From CAYNND01 sp964528735 (GTDB taxonomy: Bacteria > Patescibacteriota > Minisyncoccia > Phycocordibacterales > UBA2100), in contig CAZGUV010000019.1 in the NCBI GenBank assembly GCA_964528735.1, positions 1-17,251 of the forward strand: a stretch of DNA of 17,251 nucleotides, written 5' to 3'. Below are positions 1 through 7,459 of the stretch, piece by piece. A program made the translations under genes and the position numbers. Under the pieces are notes generated by a model. The model did no database searches. It saw nothing but the letters and a program-made list of their open reading frames with translations, and was not told where the DNA came from. Each line of letters opens with the position of its first letter. Within the stretch, counting starts at the first letter, position 1.

Positions 1-9
1 CTGTCGAGC

Positions 10-330
10 CTAGCGAAGTGATACTTCAATGTATCCATCAGCGTTCTCAACTTCAATAACCTTTGCAGAAATAGTATCTCCGATGTGCACGTTTTTGAGT
101 ACGTCACGTGCTGAAAGATACTCGCGTCCATAGATTACCGCTGTTCCAAACGGCTGGATGTCTATATAGATGCGTCCGTGGTCGATGTTAACAACGGGAC
201 CTTCGACTGCATCACCAATCTTTGGTGCTGTCGGTGTGCCTTGGATAAGGCTAAACATTGGGCTGTTCTTGAGTGCGTCCTCTTTTGCTTTGAGAACTGA
301 CTCAGATACAGCAACTTTCTTTTTTGCCAT
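10..330 (-). CDS. rpsA: 30S ribosomal protein S1, N-terminal part (cut by window edge, in-frame stop)
   Basis: S1 binds mRNA on the small ribosomal subunit through repeated S1 (OB-fold) domains. The visible 106 residues hold a lysine-rich N-terminus, a linker, and one S1 domain from about residue 38 (KIGDAVEGPVVNID) to the domain-ending IEVSLR. Bacterial S1 has several such domains, so most of the gene should lie left of the window. Oddly, a TAG at 10-12 follows IEVSLR exactly where S1 proteins continue with E-A-G-R; after the TAG the same frame reads A-R-Q, so homology seems to resume. A sequencing error at a scaffold end is the likeliest cause, but a real truncation cannot be excluded. The ATG at 328-330 has no Shine-Dalgarno. 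The upstream leader contains a hairpin (357-381). Identification as S1 is by motif and architecture. Confidence 0.8.
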   Translation of the reverse strand: MAKKKVAVSESVLKAKEDALKNSPMFSLIQGTPTAPKIGDAVEGPVVNIDHGRIYIDIQPFGTAVIYGREYLSARDVLKNVHIGDTISAKVIEVENADGYIEVSLR

Positions 331-356
331 ATAAATATGTTCTTAACGAATGTGCG

Positions 357-381
357 CTTGTGCTCTCACGGGCAGAGCAAG
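357..381 (-). promoter_or_regulatory. Hairpin in the rpsA leader
   Basis: CTTGTGCTCT (357-366) can pair with AGAGCAAG (374-381) around a 7-nt loop, with a two-base bulge. It lies 27-51 nt upstream of the rpsA start. S1 is autogenously regulated through its leader in some bacteria, so this may be a regulatory leader element; that role is inference. Confidence 0.4.
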
Positions 382-448
382 GGTTAATCGCACACACGAT
401 AGGTTTAATAAGAACGTCGGAAATATAACGGAAAAGGGCAGGAAAGTC

Positions 449-486
449 AAAAAAAAGAACCTGCAGCGGGGGGTGCCCACTGCAGG
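449..486 (-). terminator. Intrinsic terminator of the membrane protein gene at 501-1016
   Basis: On the minus strand a perfect 7-bp arm pair (CCTGCAG at 460-466 with CTGCAGG at 480-486) extends through one mismatch into GGG/CCC. It is followed by TTCTTTTTTTT (459-449). It begins 15 bp after the stop codon of the minus-strand gene at 501, so the assignment is clear. Confidence 0.85.
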
Positions 487-500
487 CCTGGACGGTGGCG

Positions 501-1016
501 TTATTCGCCGCCACCTCGCTGAATCTGCGTGGGATTCTTTTGCCAAGCGTTCTGCACGCTCGCTAGGATTCCCGCGAAGAGGATGATGCCACTGTAGAGG
601 GCCGGTGCGACCAGGAAGGTGCGCAGTTCGCCGGACGCGTGGAGTGACCACGCCAACCCTGTGAATAGCATCGCATTAAAGGCAGTGTAAAGCGTAACCC
701 CGAACAGGACCGCCTTACTCGACATCAGGAACTTGGAAACGATGTCGAATATCGCCCAGACTGCCGCAACGACGGCAAGAATGGCGACTCCACCCTTAAG
801 CTTGTCATCGAGAGGCAGCGTCATGACTGCCCGGAATGTCGGCATAGAGTAGCCGACCCCCAAGAGCACCCAGGCACCTGATGCAGCGATCAGATTCCAG
901 TTTGCTCCCATGCTCGTGAAAAATCCCTTGAAGCCCTTCTTGTAGATTGACAGGACGACAAGTACAGCGATGACGAGAACGATAATCCTCGGCATCCAGA
1001 GATAGAGGTTGTCCAT
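501..1016 (-). CDS. Hypothetical integral membrane protein, about five TM helices
   Basis: I do not recognise the family. The 171-residue product has hydrophobic segments near residues 8-27, 40-60, 75-95, 103-125 and 133-155, short polar links, and a C-terminal tail ending in RGGGE. It has a complete and classical expression unit: TTGATT-17-TATAAT promoter (1087-1115), a leader of about 64 nt with two hairpins, AAGGAA 5 nt before the ATG at 1016, and a strong terminator at 449-486. By eye it is clearly GC-richer than its neighbours (one 60-base stretch from 601 is 42/60 GC) and it is the only gene here with an obvious Shine-Dalgarno. This suggests a different origin from the surrounding genes, possibly horizontal transfer. 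Function is unknown. Confidence 0.8.
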   Translation of the reverse strand: MDNLYLWMPRIIVLVIAVLVVLSIYKKGFKGFFTSMGANWNLIAASGAWVLLGVGYSMPTFRAVMTLPLDDKLKGGVAILAVVAAVWAIFDIVSKFLMSSKAVLFGVTLYTAFNAMLFTGLAWSLHASGELRTFLVAPALYSGIILFAGILASVQNAWQKNPTQIQRGGGE

Positions 1017-1046
1017 GGTGTTCCTTGTGTTGCCATGGGTTCAGAC

Positions 1047-1080
1047 GCGGGAACGAGCCCGCGGACCGTATTTCAGGTCC
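1047..1080 (-). promoter_or_regulatory. Two hairpins in the leader of the 501-1016 gene
   Basis: Reading the minus strand, the transcript predicted from the promoter begins almost directly with GGACC...GGTCC (arms 1063-1067 and 1076-1080), followed by GCGGG...CCCGC (6-nt loop). The Shine-Dalgarno AAGGAA lies downstream of both. They may protect the 5' end or regulate translation. I match them to no known riboswitch. Confidence 0.4.
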
Positions 1081-1086
1081 ATAACT

Positions 1087-1115
1087 ATTATACCATAAAA
1101 ATATACATAAATCAA
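1087..1115 (-). promoter_or_regulatory. Canonical promoter for the 501-1016 gene
   Basis: Minus strand: -35 TTGATT (1110-1115), 17-bp spacer, -10 TATAAT (1087-1092) with the extended TGG in front. It gives a leader of about 64 nt. It is the best classical promoter in the window. Confidence 0.8.
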
Positions 1116-1163
1116 ATACAGGGAAAAGAGGTGAACGAGGAAGGAAATGAATAAAAAATAAGG

Positions 1164-1169
1164 TATAAT
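1164..1169 (+). promoter_or_regulatory. -10 box, leaderless type, MBL-fold gene
   Basis: TATAAT ends 7 nt before the ATG at 1177, so transcription should begin at or next to the start codon. No convincing -35 is seen. This decides for ATG 1177 over the in-frame GTG at 1171. Confidence 0.7.
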
Positions 1170-1176
1170 CGTGCCC

Positions 1177-1812
1177 ATGATAATTTCACATCACGGCGGA
1201 GAATTCATAAAGATTACTTTTGGCGACACTACTATTGCGTTTAACCCACCATCAAAAGATTCGGACATCAAAGCGTCACGCTTTGGATGCGACATTGTCT
1301 ATGTGTCTATAAATCACCCTGATATGGATGGCGCTTCAGAGCTTGGTCGCGGAGACAAGCAGCCATTTGTTATTTCAGGTCCGGGAGAATATGAAGTGGG
1401 AGGAATATTTTCAATAGGAATGCCGACCAAGTCTCAGTATGGAGGTGAGGACATGATAAACACAGTGTACGCACTTCAGTTTGAAGGTATGAACATCGTG
1501 TATGCCGGAGCACTGTCAGATCCTAAGATTGATTCGGAGGCGCTCGACCAGATTGATTCAGTAGATATTCTTTTTGTGCCGATTGGTGGTGATGGAGTGC
1601 TTGATGCTGCTGGCGCACAAAAACTTGCCGTTGCTCTTGAGGCACGAGTCGTTATCCCGATACACTTTGAAGGAGTTGGTGAAAAAGATTCACTCAAGCG
1701 CTTTTTGAAAGAGGCTGGTGCCGAGGATGCAGAAAAAATGGACAAGTACACCATAAAGAAAAAGGACATACTCACCCTCAATGGTGAAGTCATCGTACTG
1801 ACTCCTCAGTAG
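1177..1812 (+). CDS. MBL-fold (COG2220/UlaG-YtkL-like) protein with degenerate metal site
   Basis: The 211-residue product has the pattern of the small metallo-beta-lactamase-fold proteins related to UlaG/YtkL: start IISHHGGEF, a strand followed by SINHPDMDGA, the family-typical SGPGEYEVGG, then YAGALSD, LFVPIGGDGVLD and VIPIHF. In active members the second block is HxHxDH. Here it reads NHPDMDG, so the first His-Asp cluster is largely lost, while the later His (IPIHF) remains. The product is therefore probably not a classical two-zinc hydrolase; it may have a structural or binding role. The context gives no substrate. The ATG at 1177 is preferred to the GTG at 1171 because it is 7 nt from a perfect TATAAT. 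Family confidence is good, function is unknown. Confidence 0.8.
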   Translation: MIISHHGGEFIKITFGDTTIAFNPPSKDSDIKASRFGCDIVYVSINHPDMDGASELGRGDKQPFVISGPGEYEVGGIFSIGMPTKSQYGGEDMINTVYALQFEGMNIVYAGALSDPKIDSEALDQIDSVDILFVPIGGDGVLDAAGAQKLAVALEARVVIPIHFEGVGEKDSLKRFLKEAGAEDAEKMDKYTIKKKDILTLNGEVIVLTPQ

Positions 1813-1836
1813 TTCACTCTTTGCATCATTGTGTAA

Positions 1837-1864
1837 TTGCAGAGATGTGTGTTGCCGGTATACT
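1837..1864 (+). promoter_or_regulatory. Promoter for the small anchored protein at 1871
   Basis: TTGCAG (1837-1842), 16-bp spacer, TATACT (1859-1864), then 6 nt to GTG 1871. This supports a GTG start and a leaderless message. Confidence 0.6.
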
Positions 1865-1870
1865 TGCGTG

Positions 1871-2254
1871 GTGGATAGACTCAAACAATACATAGCAACC
1901 GCTCAAGATAAGACGACTGAAGAAAAGCATTCCATTGCTATTATTGTCGCAGGCTCAGTATCGGGCGTGCTGCTCGTAATCTGGCTTATATTTGCACTCT
2001 ACTACCTCCGCACCAGTGAGCTACCGGCGCACGCAACTACTGACGCAACGCCAGGAGATATCACCACAGAGGATATCGGCGAGATTACGACAGTACCCGT
2101 AGGTGAGAACACAGAGCCAGCAGACCCTACCTATGTTGATATGCAAACAGTCCCTTCCATTTACAATCCTGACTCACAAGGAAGGACGCAAACTTCAACA
2201 ACAGAAGACACAACCACACAAGGTAGTGATAGTGCGCCGTCCGTGATAGAATAG
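1871..2254 (+). CDS. Hypothetical single-pass membrane protein with Thr/Pro-rich tail
   Basis: From the GTG at 1871 the product is 127 residues: a short charged N-terminus, one hydrophobic helix (roughly residues 21-45, starting SIAIIVAG), then a low-complexity acidic tail rich in Thr, Asp, Glu and Pro, probably outside the membrane. An upstream ATG at 1829 would add a Cys-rich segment, but the TATACT box lies inside that extension, so the longer form is unlikely. It ends 7 bp before the gyrA ATG, and the gyrA -10 box lies within its last codons. I do not recognise a family. Tails of this kind often act as disordered linkers at the cell surface; that is inference. Confidence 0.65.
   Translation: MDRLKQYIATAQDKTTEEKHSIAIIVAGSVSGVLLVIWLIFALYYLRTSELPAHATTDATPGDITTEDIGEITTVPVGENTEPADPTYVDMQTVPSIYNPDSQGRTQTSTTEDTTTQGSDSAPSVIE
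2244..2252 (+). promoter_or_regulatory. Extended -10 for gyrA
   Basis: TGATAGAAT (extended TGn plus TAGAAT), with 9 nt to the gyrA ATG. It overlaps the 3' end of the upstream gene. Confidence 0.55.
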
Positions 2255-2261
2255 CGCCCGT

Positions 2262-4766
2262 ATGGCAGCACGAAAACAAACACCTGCAGAAGCTCCACAG
2301 CCTGCACGATTGTCTGGAATTATCCCTCGAGAGATTGTCACCGAAATGCGTGAGTCGTATCTCGACTACGCAATGTCCGTTATCACCTCGCGCGCACTCC
2401 CTGATGTTCGTGATGGATTGAAGCCGGTGCATCGCCGCATCTTGTATGCGATGTATGAAATGGGACTTCAGCCATCATCAAAAACTCGTAAGTCTGCAGC
2501 GGTCGTGGGAGACGTGCTTGGAAAGTATCACCCGCACGGAAACATGGCTGTGTATGATGCGATGGTAAAAATGGCGCAGACTTTCGCTATACGCTATCCG
2601 CTCGTGATTGGACAAGGTAACTTTGGTTCTATAGACGGTGACGCGCCAGCTGCGGAGCGTTATACCGAAGCGAAGATGTCTCGCATTGGTGCTGGACTTC
2701 TCGCAGATATCGAAAAGGAAACAGTACAGTTTCGCCCAAACTATGAAAACACACGACAGGAGCCTGTCGTTCTCCCCGCGGCAACTCCGAACCTATTGCT
2801 CAACGGTACATTGGGTATTGCTGTTGGTATGGCGACGGATATTCCTCCGCACAACTTGAGGGAGGTGACTGCAGCGGTAGAGCATCTTGTAGAGCATCCT
2901 AAAGCGACTACTGATGAACTTCTTGAATTTGTAAAAGGTCCAGACTTTCCGATTGGTGGTATTGCATTTAACGAAAAAGATATTGCGCATGCATACGCGA
3001 CCGGGCGCGGCGGTGTCGTCGTACGAGGTGAGGCAGAAATCGTCGAGGAGAAAAAAGGAGGTTTCCAGATTGTGATTACTTCATTGCCGTATCGAGTCAA
3101 CAAAGCGACATTCATCGAAAAAATCGCAGATTTGGTACACGAGAAAAAGCTCGAAGGTATTAAAGGACTCCGCGACGAATCTACCAAGGATATCCGTGTC
3201 GTCATTGACATCAAGCCTAACGCACACGCGCAGTCAGTTCTCAATTTCCTCTACAAACATACGCAACTTGAGGAGACCTATCACTACAACATGGTAGCCA
3301 TCATCAATGGCATACCTCAGACTCTTTCACTCAAGGGAATGCTTGAGGCATTCATTTCGCACCGAAAAGAAGTAGTCATTGCACGCACCAAGTATGACCT
3401 CAATAAAGCGGAGGCTCGAGAGCATATCTTGCTCGGTCTCAAAAAAGCTCTTGACCATATCGATGCAATCATCAAGCTCATCAAGAAAAGTAAGGATGTG
3501 CCGACCGCACACGCCGGACTCATGAAGGAGTTTAAGTTTTCAGCTATTCAGTCGACGGCAATTCTCGAAATGCGACTCCAGAGACTCGCAAACCTCGAGC
3601 GACAAAAGATTGAAGATGAACTCGCAGAAGTACAAAAGCTCATCGCAGAACTTAAAGCGCTTCTTTCAAGTGAGAAAAAGCTCATGGCACTCATCATCAA
3701 AGAGCTCCGTGAAATCACTGAAAAGTACGGCGATGACCGTCGCACAAAAATCGTGAAGCGCGCAGCGCAAAACTTCTCGATGGAAGACTTGGTACCTGAT
3801 GATGAAAGTTGTTTGGTGCTCACCAAAGGCGGCTACATCAAGCGTACTAACCCTGATGAATACCGCGTGCAGAAGCGAGGCGGTGTTGGTGTGATTGACC
3901 TTGATACAAAAGAGGAAGACGTAGTCACGAACATGCTCAATGCGACGGCACACAGTGACCTCCTCTTTTTCACTGATTCAGGTAAGACCTACCAGATAAA
4001 GATGTACGAAATCCCAGAAGGAAAGCGTGCAACCAAGGGTAAGTCAGTCATGAACTTTATCGCACTCAATCAAGATGAGCGTGTCACATCAGTCTTGCCG
4101 ATGCCAAAGGATGTGAAGAAAGAAAAGGATCTCGCACTCTTCATGATTACCAAAGATGGTACGGTAAAAAAGACTGAGGCCTCACAATTTCATGATGTGC
4201 GAAGAAATGGGCTCATCGCAATTTCACTTGATAAGGGAGATAAGCTCGTTGGGGCTCACTTTGTTACCAAGGGCGATGAGATTATCGTCGTTACCGCGCA
4301 AGGTCAGTCAATCCGCTTTGACGAATCAGACGTCCGTGCGATGGGTAGAAATGCTGCAGGAGTGCGTGGTATAAAGCTTGATAAGGGAGACAGTGTTGTC
4401 GGTGTCGGCGTCATAAAGAAAAGCGCGAAAGGCAACGCACTCTTTGTAGTATCACGCACCGGATATGGAAAAAAGACGGAGCTCGATGAATACAAGACAC
4501 AGTCACGAGGTGGTTCTGGAATAAAGACTATGGCGATTACCGATAAGACAAAGGAAATCATCGCCGCATCGGTTGTAAATCCAAACTCAGGTGAATACGT
4601 GGCGGTTTCAGAAAAGGGTCAAGTTATCCGAAGCTCACTCAAAGAAGTACCAGTTCTTGGTCGTGCTACACAAGGAGTACGTATCATGAAGCTCCGTGAT
4701 GGCGACAAGCTCGCATCAGTGACGACCTTTGAAGAAGGCGAAGCAGAACCTGAAGCAAAGAAATAA
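2262..4766 (+). CDS. gyrA: DNA gyrase subunit A
   Basis: GyrA is the DNA-cleaving subunit of gyrase, which introduces negative supercoils with GyrB. The 834-residue product has the family hallmarks in order: start of the breakage-reunion domain (SYLDYAMSVI, about 32-41), DVRDGLKPVHRRILYAM, the helix around HPHGNMAVYD (90-99), catalytic Tyr134 in AAERYTEAKMS, a coiled-coil tower around 380-480, and the C-terminal beta-pinwheel with a GyrA box (QKRGGVG, about 537-543), which favours GyrA over ParC. The positions equivalent to E. coli Asp82 and Ser83 are Asn94 and Met95, while Asp87 is kept (Asp99). The ATG sits 9 nt from an extended -10. No terminator is visible after the stop. Confidence 0.97.
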   Translation: MAARKQTPAEAPQPARLSGIIPREIVTEMRESYLDYAMSVITSRALPDVRDGLKPVHRRILYAMYEMGLQPSSKTRKSAAVVGDVLGKYHPHGNMAVYDAMVKMAQTFAIRYPLVIGQGNFGSIDGDAPAAERYTEAKMSRIGAGLLADIEKETVQFRPNYENTRQEPVVLPAATPNLLLNGTLGIAVGMATDIPPHNLREVTAAVEHLVEHPKATTDELLEFVKGPDFPIGGIAFNEKDIAHAYATGRGGVVVRGEAEIVEEKKGGFQIVITSLPYRVNKATFIEKIADLVHEKKLEGIKGLRDESTKDIRVVIDIKPNAHAQSVLNFLYKHTQLEETYHYNMVAIINGIPQTLSLKGMLEAFISHRKEVVIARTKYDLNKAEAREHILLGLKKALDHIDAIIKLIKKSKDVPTAHAGLMKEFKFSAIQSTAILEMRLQRLANLERQKIEDELAEVQKLIAELKALLSSEKKLMALIIKELREITEKYGDDRRTKIVKRAAQNFSMEDLVPDDESCLVLTKGGYIKRTNPDEYRVQKRGGVGVIDLDTKEEDVVTNMLNATAHSDLLFFTDSGKTYQIKMYEIPEGKRATKGKSVMNFIALNQDERVTSVLPMPKDVKKEKDLALFMITKDGTVKKTEASQFHDVRRNGLIAISLDKGDKLVGAHFVTKGDEIIVVTAQGQSIRFDESDVRAMGRNAAGVRGIKLDKGDSVVGVGVIKKSAKGNALFVVSRTGYGKKTELDEYKTQSRGGSGIKTMAITDKTKEIIAASVVNPNSGEYVAVSEKGQVIRSSLKEVPVLGRATQGVRIMKLRDGDKLASVTTFEEGEAEPEAKK

Positions 4767-4784
4767 GACCTGTTGAGTGCGTCG

Positions 4785-4812
4785 TTGCGCTTTTCACGAT
4801 TGACCGTACACT
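4785..4812 (+). promoter_or_regulatory. Promoter for the methyltransferase at 4819
   Basis: TTGCGC (4785-4790), 16-bp spacer, TACACT (4807-4812), then 6 nt to the ATG. Moderate match, but the spacing equals that of the other leaderless starts. Confidence 0.5.
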
Positions 4813-4818
4813 TAGTGT

Positions 4819-5451
4819 ATGTACTCATTTCAGCAACGAGAACTTAAAGGAGTAGCAAAGCCAAAAACTGCACAACACGACCAATTCGGGCAGATGACCT
4901 CAAAGAGAAATGAAGGTGATTTTTGTGACCCTCACAAAGTCTTTCACCAGCTCGCAATCAAAGAAGGTTCGAAAGTAGTTGATTTAGGCGCAGGTACCGG
5001 TGCGTACACGAAACTTTTCGCAAATGCAGTCGGGAGTACTGGTACTGTCTATGCACTCGATGTCCAAAAGGATATTCTACAGCGTCTCAAGCGTGATTTG
5101 GATCAAAAGGGCTATACAAACATTACCTATATCTGGGCAAATGTTGAGAAGCCCGAAGGTACAAAAATCGCAAGCAATTCTGTAGACTTTGTGTTCATTT
5201 CGAACGTGCTATTTCAAGTTGAGTCTGTTGATTCGGTCCTTACCGAAGTGTATCGCATTCTCAAACCAAAGGGCCGTGTCGCTATCGTTGATTGGTCCGA
5301 ATCATTTAACGGTATGGGACCATCAGACAAGCAGGTCATCACAAAGGGTGCGATGCTCAGGCATGCACACGAAGCACGGTTTGCGTCAGTCGGCGATTTC
5401 GAAACCGGTTCACATCACTACGGTATTTTTGTAGAGAAGCCATTGCTATAA
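4819..5451 (+). CDS. Class I SAM-dependent methyltransferase
   Basis: The 210-residue product has a Rossmann-type SAM-binding core. Motif I is VVDLGAGTGAYTKLF (about 53-67), the acidic residue after strand 2 is in YALDVQ (about 79-84), and the post-motif region includes SVDFVFISNVLFQV and LKPKGRVAIVDW. It fits the UbiE/Methyltransf_11 type. A His/Asp-containing N-terminal segment (HDQFGQM) precedes the core. The substrate cannot be told from sequence. It follows gyrA at 52 bp with its own predicted promoter. Its stop codon TAA overlaps the TATAAT box of the next gene, so the two units are packed end to end. Confidence 0.85.
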   Translation: MYSFQQRELKGVAKPKTAQHDQFGQMTSKRNEGDFCDPHKVFHQLAIKEGSKVVDLGAGTGAYTKLFANAVGSTGTVYALDVQKDILQRLKRDLDQKGYTNITYIWANVEKPEGTKIASNSVDFVFISNVLFQVESVDSVLTEVYRILKPKGRVAIVDWSESFNGMGPSDKQVITKGAMLRHAHEARFASVGDFETGSHHYGIFVEKPLL

Positions 5452-5452
5452 T
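5444..5452 (+). promoter_or_regulatory. Extended -10 for the solute-binding protein
   Basis: TGCTATAAT with 6 nt to the ATG at 5459. The TATAAT overlaps the TAA stop of the upstream methyltransferase. Confidence 0.7.
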
Positions 5453-5458
5453 ATTTGT

Positions 5459-6796
5459 ATGGATAAAAAGTCTAGCCCATTCCAGATTGTGCTCCTTGCG
5501 GTATTCGTGGTACTTGGACTCGCCGGTATCATCATCTTTGCTATGACGAGTGGCGGAGGACAGAGTGAAGATGTCGGCGATGTTTATTTGTGGGGAACAT
5601 ACCCTGAGCGAAGTATTACTACTTTTCTTCACGACTACGGACTCGAAGACAGACGAACGACGACAGTACAGTACACACAAAAAGACCCAAAGACCTTTTA
5701 TGACGATCTCGCTCAAGCACTCGCTGCAGGACAAGGTCCTGACCTCGTCATCACTGACAACTCGCATATTGAGAAGCTCCAGCAGATGTTCAGCCTCATA
5801 CCGTTTGACTCATTCCCGGTGAGGACATTCACTGATGCATACATTGACGCCACTGCAGACTCGTTCATAAAAAATATGGGACAAGAGCAGGGAATACGCG
5901 CCATCCCAGTGGTGGTAGACCCGATAGTCATGTACTGGAACAGAGATATTTTCAGTCGCTACGCCGTCCCTCAAGCGCCGAAGTATTGGGATGAATTGTT
6001 TACCATCGCTGAGACGATGACTGAGCGCAGTGAAAATGGAAACATCATTGTGAGCGGTGTCGCACTCGGTGAGACATCAAACGTGCTCCACTCAAAAGAA
6101 ATTATCTCGGCGATGATTATGCAAGCTGGAGGTGACATTATTGCGCGTAATCCAGACGATGGCCGTATGGAAGTGAGACTCGCACGGACAGACAAAAACT
6201 CACTCTCTCCAGCACAGAGCGCAATGCGTTTCTACACAGAGTTCGCAAACCCGACAAAAAAGCGGTATTCATGGAATAAATCGATGCCTACATCGAAAGA
6301 AATGTTTACCAACGGTGACCTCGCGGTCTACATCGGTACAGCAAGCGAGTTGAAGGAAATTTCTGATAAAAACCCAAACCTCAACTTTGATATCGCGCCA
6401 ATCCCGCAACTCAGAAATAATGGAAGCACTCGCATACTTACCACTGGTTCTATCTATGGACTCGCCATAACAAAGACAGGTAAAAATCCATCAGGAGCAT
6501 TTGCTATCGCCGGAGCACTCTCATCAGGCAAAGCAGGTGAGCTCTTCGAAAAGGAGCTCGGTGCACCATCAGCACAGCGCGCGCTTCTTGTCCCTGATGC
6601 AAGTGACTCGATCACCACAATCATGCGCCAAGAGGCGATACGAATGCGCGTCTGGCCTGACCCAGACCCTGAAAAGACAGAAGACATCCTTTTCAGAATG
6701 GTGGAACGTATAACGACCGGTGAAGACCGTATCTCTGAGTCGGTCCAAAGAGCCGATGGAGAGCTCAAGATTTTGGTTCGAGATAGTGGAAAATAG
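5459..6796 (+). CDS. Membrane-anchored extracellular solute-binding protein (family 1-like)
   Basis: The 445-residue product starts with a short charged segment and a single hydrophobic helix (about 9-31), with no lipobox cysteine, so it is probably a membrane-tethered rather than a lipid-anchored protein. The rest matches the bacterial family 1 solute-binding fold: VYLWGTYPE near 42, GQGPDLVITDN near 90-100, VDPIVMYWNRDIF near 153-165, a YWDELFTIAE segment, MFTNGDLAVYIG near 282-293, and a late TGSIYGLAITKTGKNPSGAFAIAGAL block. Such proteins usually deliver a ligand, often a sugar, to an ABC importer. No permease or ATPase gene is in the window, so the partner is unknown. It is followed after 28 bp by pilin-like genes on the same strand, so a surface or pilus-linked role is possible. 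Confidence 0.82.
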   Translation: MDKKSSPFQIVLLAVFVVLGLAGIIIFAMTSGGGQSEDVGDVYLWGTYPERSITTFLHDYGLEDRRTTTVQYTQKDPKTFYDDLAQALAAGQGPDLVITDNSHIEKLQQMFSLIPFDSFPVRTFTDAYIDATADSFIKNMGQEQGIRAIPVVVDPIVMYWNRDIFSRYAVPQAPKYWDELFTIAETMTERSENGNIIVSGVALGETSNVLHSKEIISAMIMQAGGDIIARNPDDGRMEVRLARTDKNSLSPAQSAMRFYTEFANPTKKRYSWNKSMPTSKEMFTNGDLAVYIGTASELKEISDKNPNLNFDIAPIPQLRNNGSTRILTTGSIYGLAITKTGKNPSGAFAIAGALSSGKAGELFEKELGAPSAQRALLVPDASDSITTIMRQEAIRMRVWPDPDPEKTEDILFRMVERITTGEDRISESVQRADGELKILVRDSGK

Positions 6797-6808
6797 TCAT
6801 TATTGGTG

Positions 6809-6817
6809 TGATATACT
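6809..6817 (+). promoter_or_regulatory. Extended -10 for the first pilin-like gene
   Basis: TGATATACT with 7 nt to the ATG at 6825. It rules against a longer form starting inside the preceding gene. Confidence 0.65.
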
Positions 6818-6824
6818 TATCTAT

Positions 6825-7187
6825 ATGAGACGACACGATTCATTGCTCAAAGAAATGAGATTACTCCTTGTATCAGTACCGCTGCTCTTGATGCCTTTCT
6901 TTGTGATGGCACAAGGTAAACTTGAGAACCCTCTCCAGTTCAACAGCATCCAAGACTTCCTTAAAGGGCTCCTTGGTGCGGTCATGTATATTGGGCTACC
7001 TATTATTGCGCTCGTGATTGTCTATTCTGGTTTTCTATTCATCACCGCTCGTGGTAACAGTGAAAAAATCAAAAGCGCTATCTACAACTTCCAGTGGGTT
7101 GTCATCGGTACCGGAGTCTTCCTTGGTGCATGGGCGCTCACCGGTATTATCGCAGGTACTATCAATATGCTCCGTGATAATGTATAG
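6825..7187 (+). CDS. TrbC/VirB2-type pilin-like membrane protein 1
   Basis: From ATG 6825 the product is 120 residues: an N-terminal signal sequence with probable cleavage after FFVMA (about residue 29), a short segment NPLQFNSIQDFLKGLLG, a first helix at about 50-74, a basic link (RGNSEKIKSA), and a second helix at about 88-112. The order of signal peptide, two helices and polar cytoplasmic loop is that of VirB2/TrbC-type pilins (the T4SS_pilin class often found in Parcubacteria). A longer frame from 6720 overlaps the solute-binding gene and is rejected because the -10 box is at 6812. Followed after 3 bp by the next pilin-like gene. A role in a pilus or DNA-uptake structure is inference. Confidence 0.8.
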   Translation: MRRHDSLLKEMRLLLVSVPLLLMPFFVMAQGKLENPLQFNSIQDFLKGLLGAVMYIGLPIIALVIVYSGFLFITARGNSEKIKSAIYNFQWVVIGTGVFLGAWALTGIIAGTINMLRDNV

Positions 7188-7190
7188 AAT

Positions 7191-7454
7191 ATGGAAAACA
7201 CCGCAGCAGTCGCATCTACATTTCCTGGACTCATAAACTACATTATCGGAGTTATACAGATGGCCATCCCTATACTTGTTGCAGCAGCAATAGTTATCTA
7301 TTTCTATCATGCGGGAGTTGGTGTCTATAAGTCAGGGCAGGCAGAGGCACGACAAAAGCTCAAGCAAAACCTCCTCTGGGGTGCGGTCATTCTTTTTGTG
7401 ATGATTAGTGTCTGGGGGCTTGTCTTGTTGCTCGAGAACAGTCTTTTTAGATAA
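7191..7454 (+). CDS. TrbC/VirB2-type pilin-like membrane protein 2
   Basis: The 87-residue product has two hydrophobic helices (about 17-41 and 60-82) joined by a basic loop (YKSGQAEARQKLKQN). Its second helix carries FVMISVWGLV, the same motif as proteins 4 and 5 of this cluster. Unlike 1, 4 and 5 it has no clear cleavable signal peptide. It starts 3 bp after gene 1 and ends 5 bp before gene 3, so the three form an operon. No Shine-Dalgarno is seen; a GATAAT 9 nt before the start could be an internal promoter, but translation by reinitiation is as likely. Confidence 0.75.
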   Translation: MENTAAVASTFPGLINYIIGVIQMAIPILVAAAIVIYFYHAGVGVYKSGQAEARQKLKQNLLWGAVILFVMISVWGLVLLLENSLFR

Positions 7455-7459
7455 TTGCT

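Noticed and set aside
1..330. Stop-codon reassignment
   Set aside because: Only one suspicious TAG at a scaffold end; TAG and TGA both act as stops elsewhere in the window (for example TAG after the solute-binding protein and TGA after the MFS gene).
350..586. Plus-strand ORF of 78 residues
   Set aside because: It runs through the rpsA leader hairpin and the terminator of the minus-strand gene.
2741..4561. Several long minus-strand and alternate-frame ORFs inside gyrA
   Set aside because: They lie wholly within a clear gyrA gene, have low-complexity Ser/Arg-rich translations and no start signals; they are shadows.
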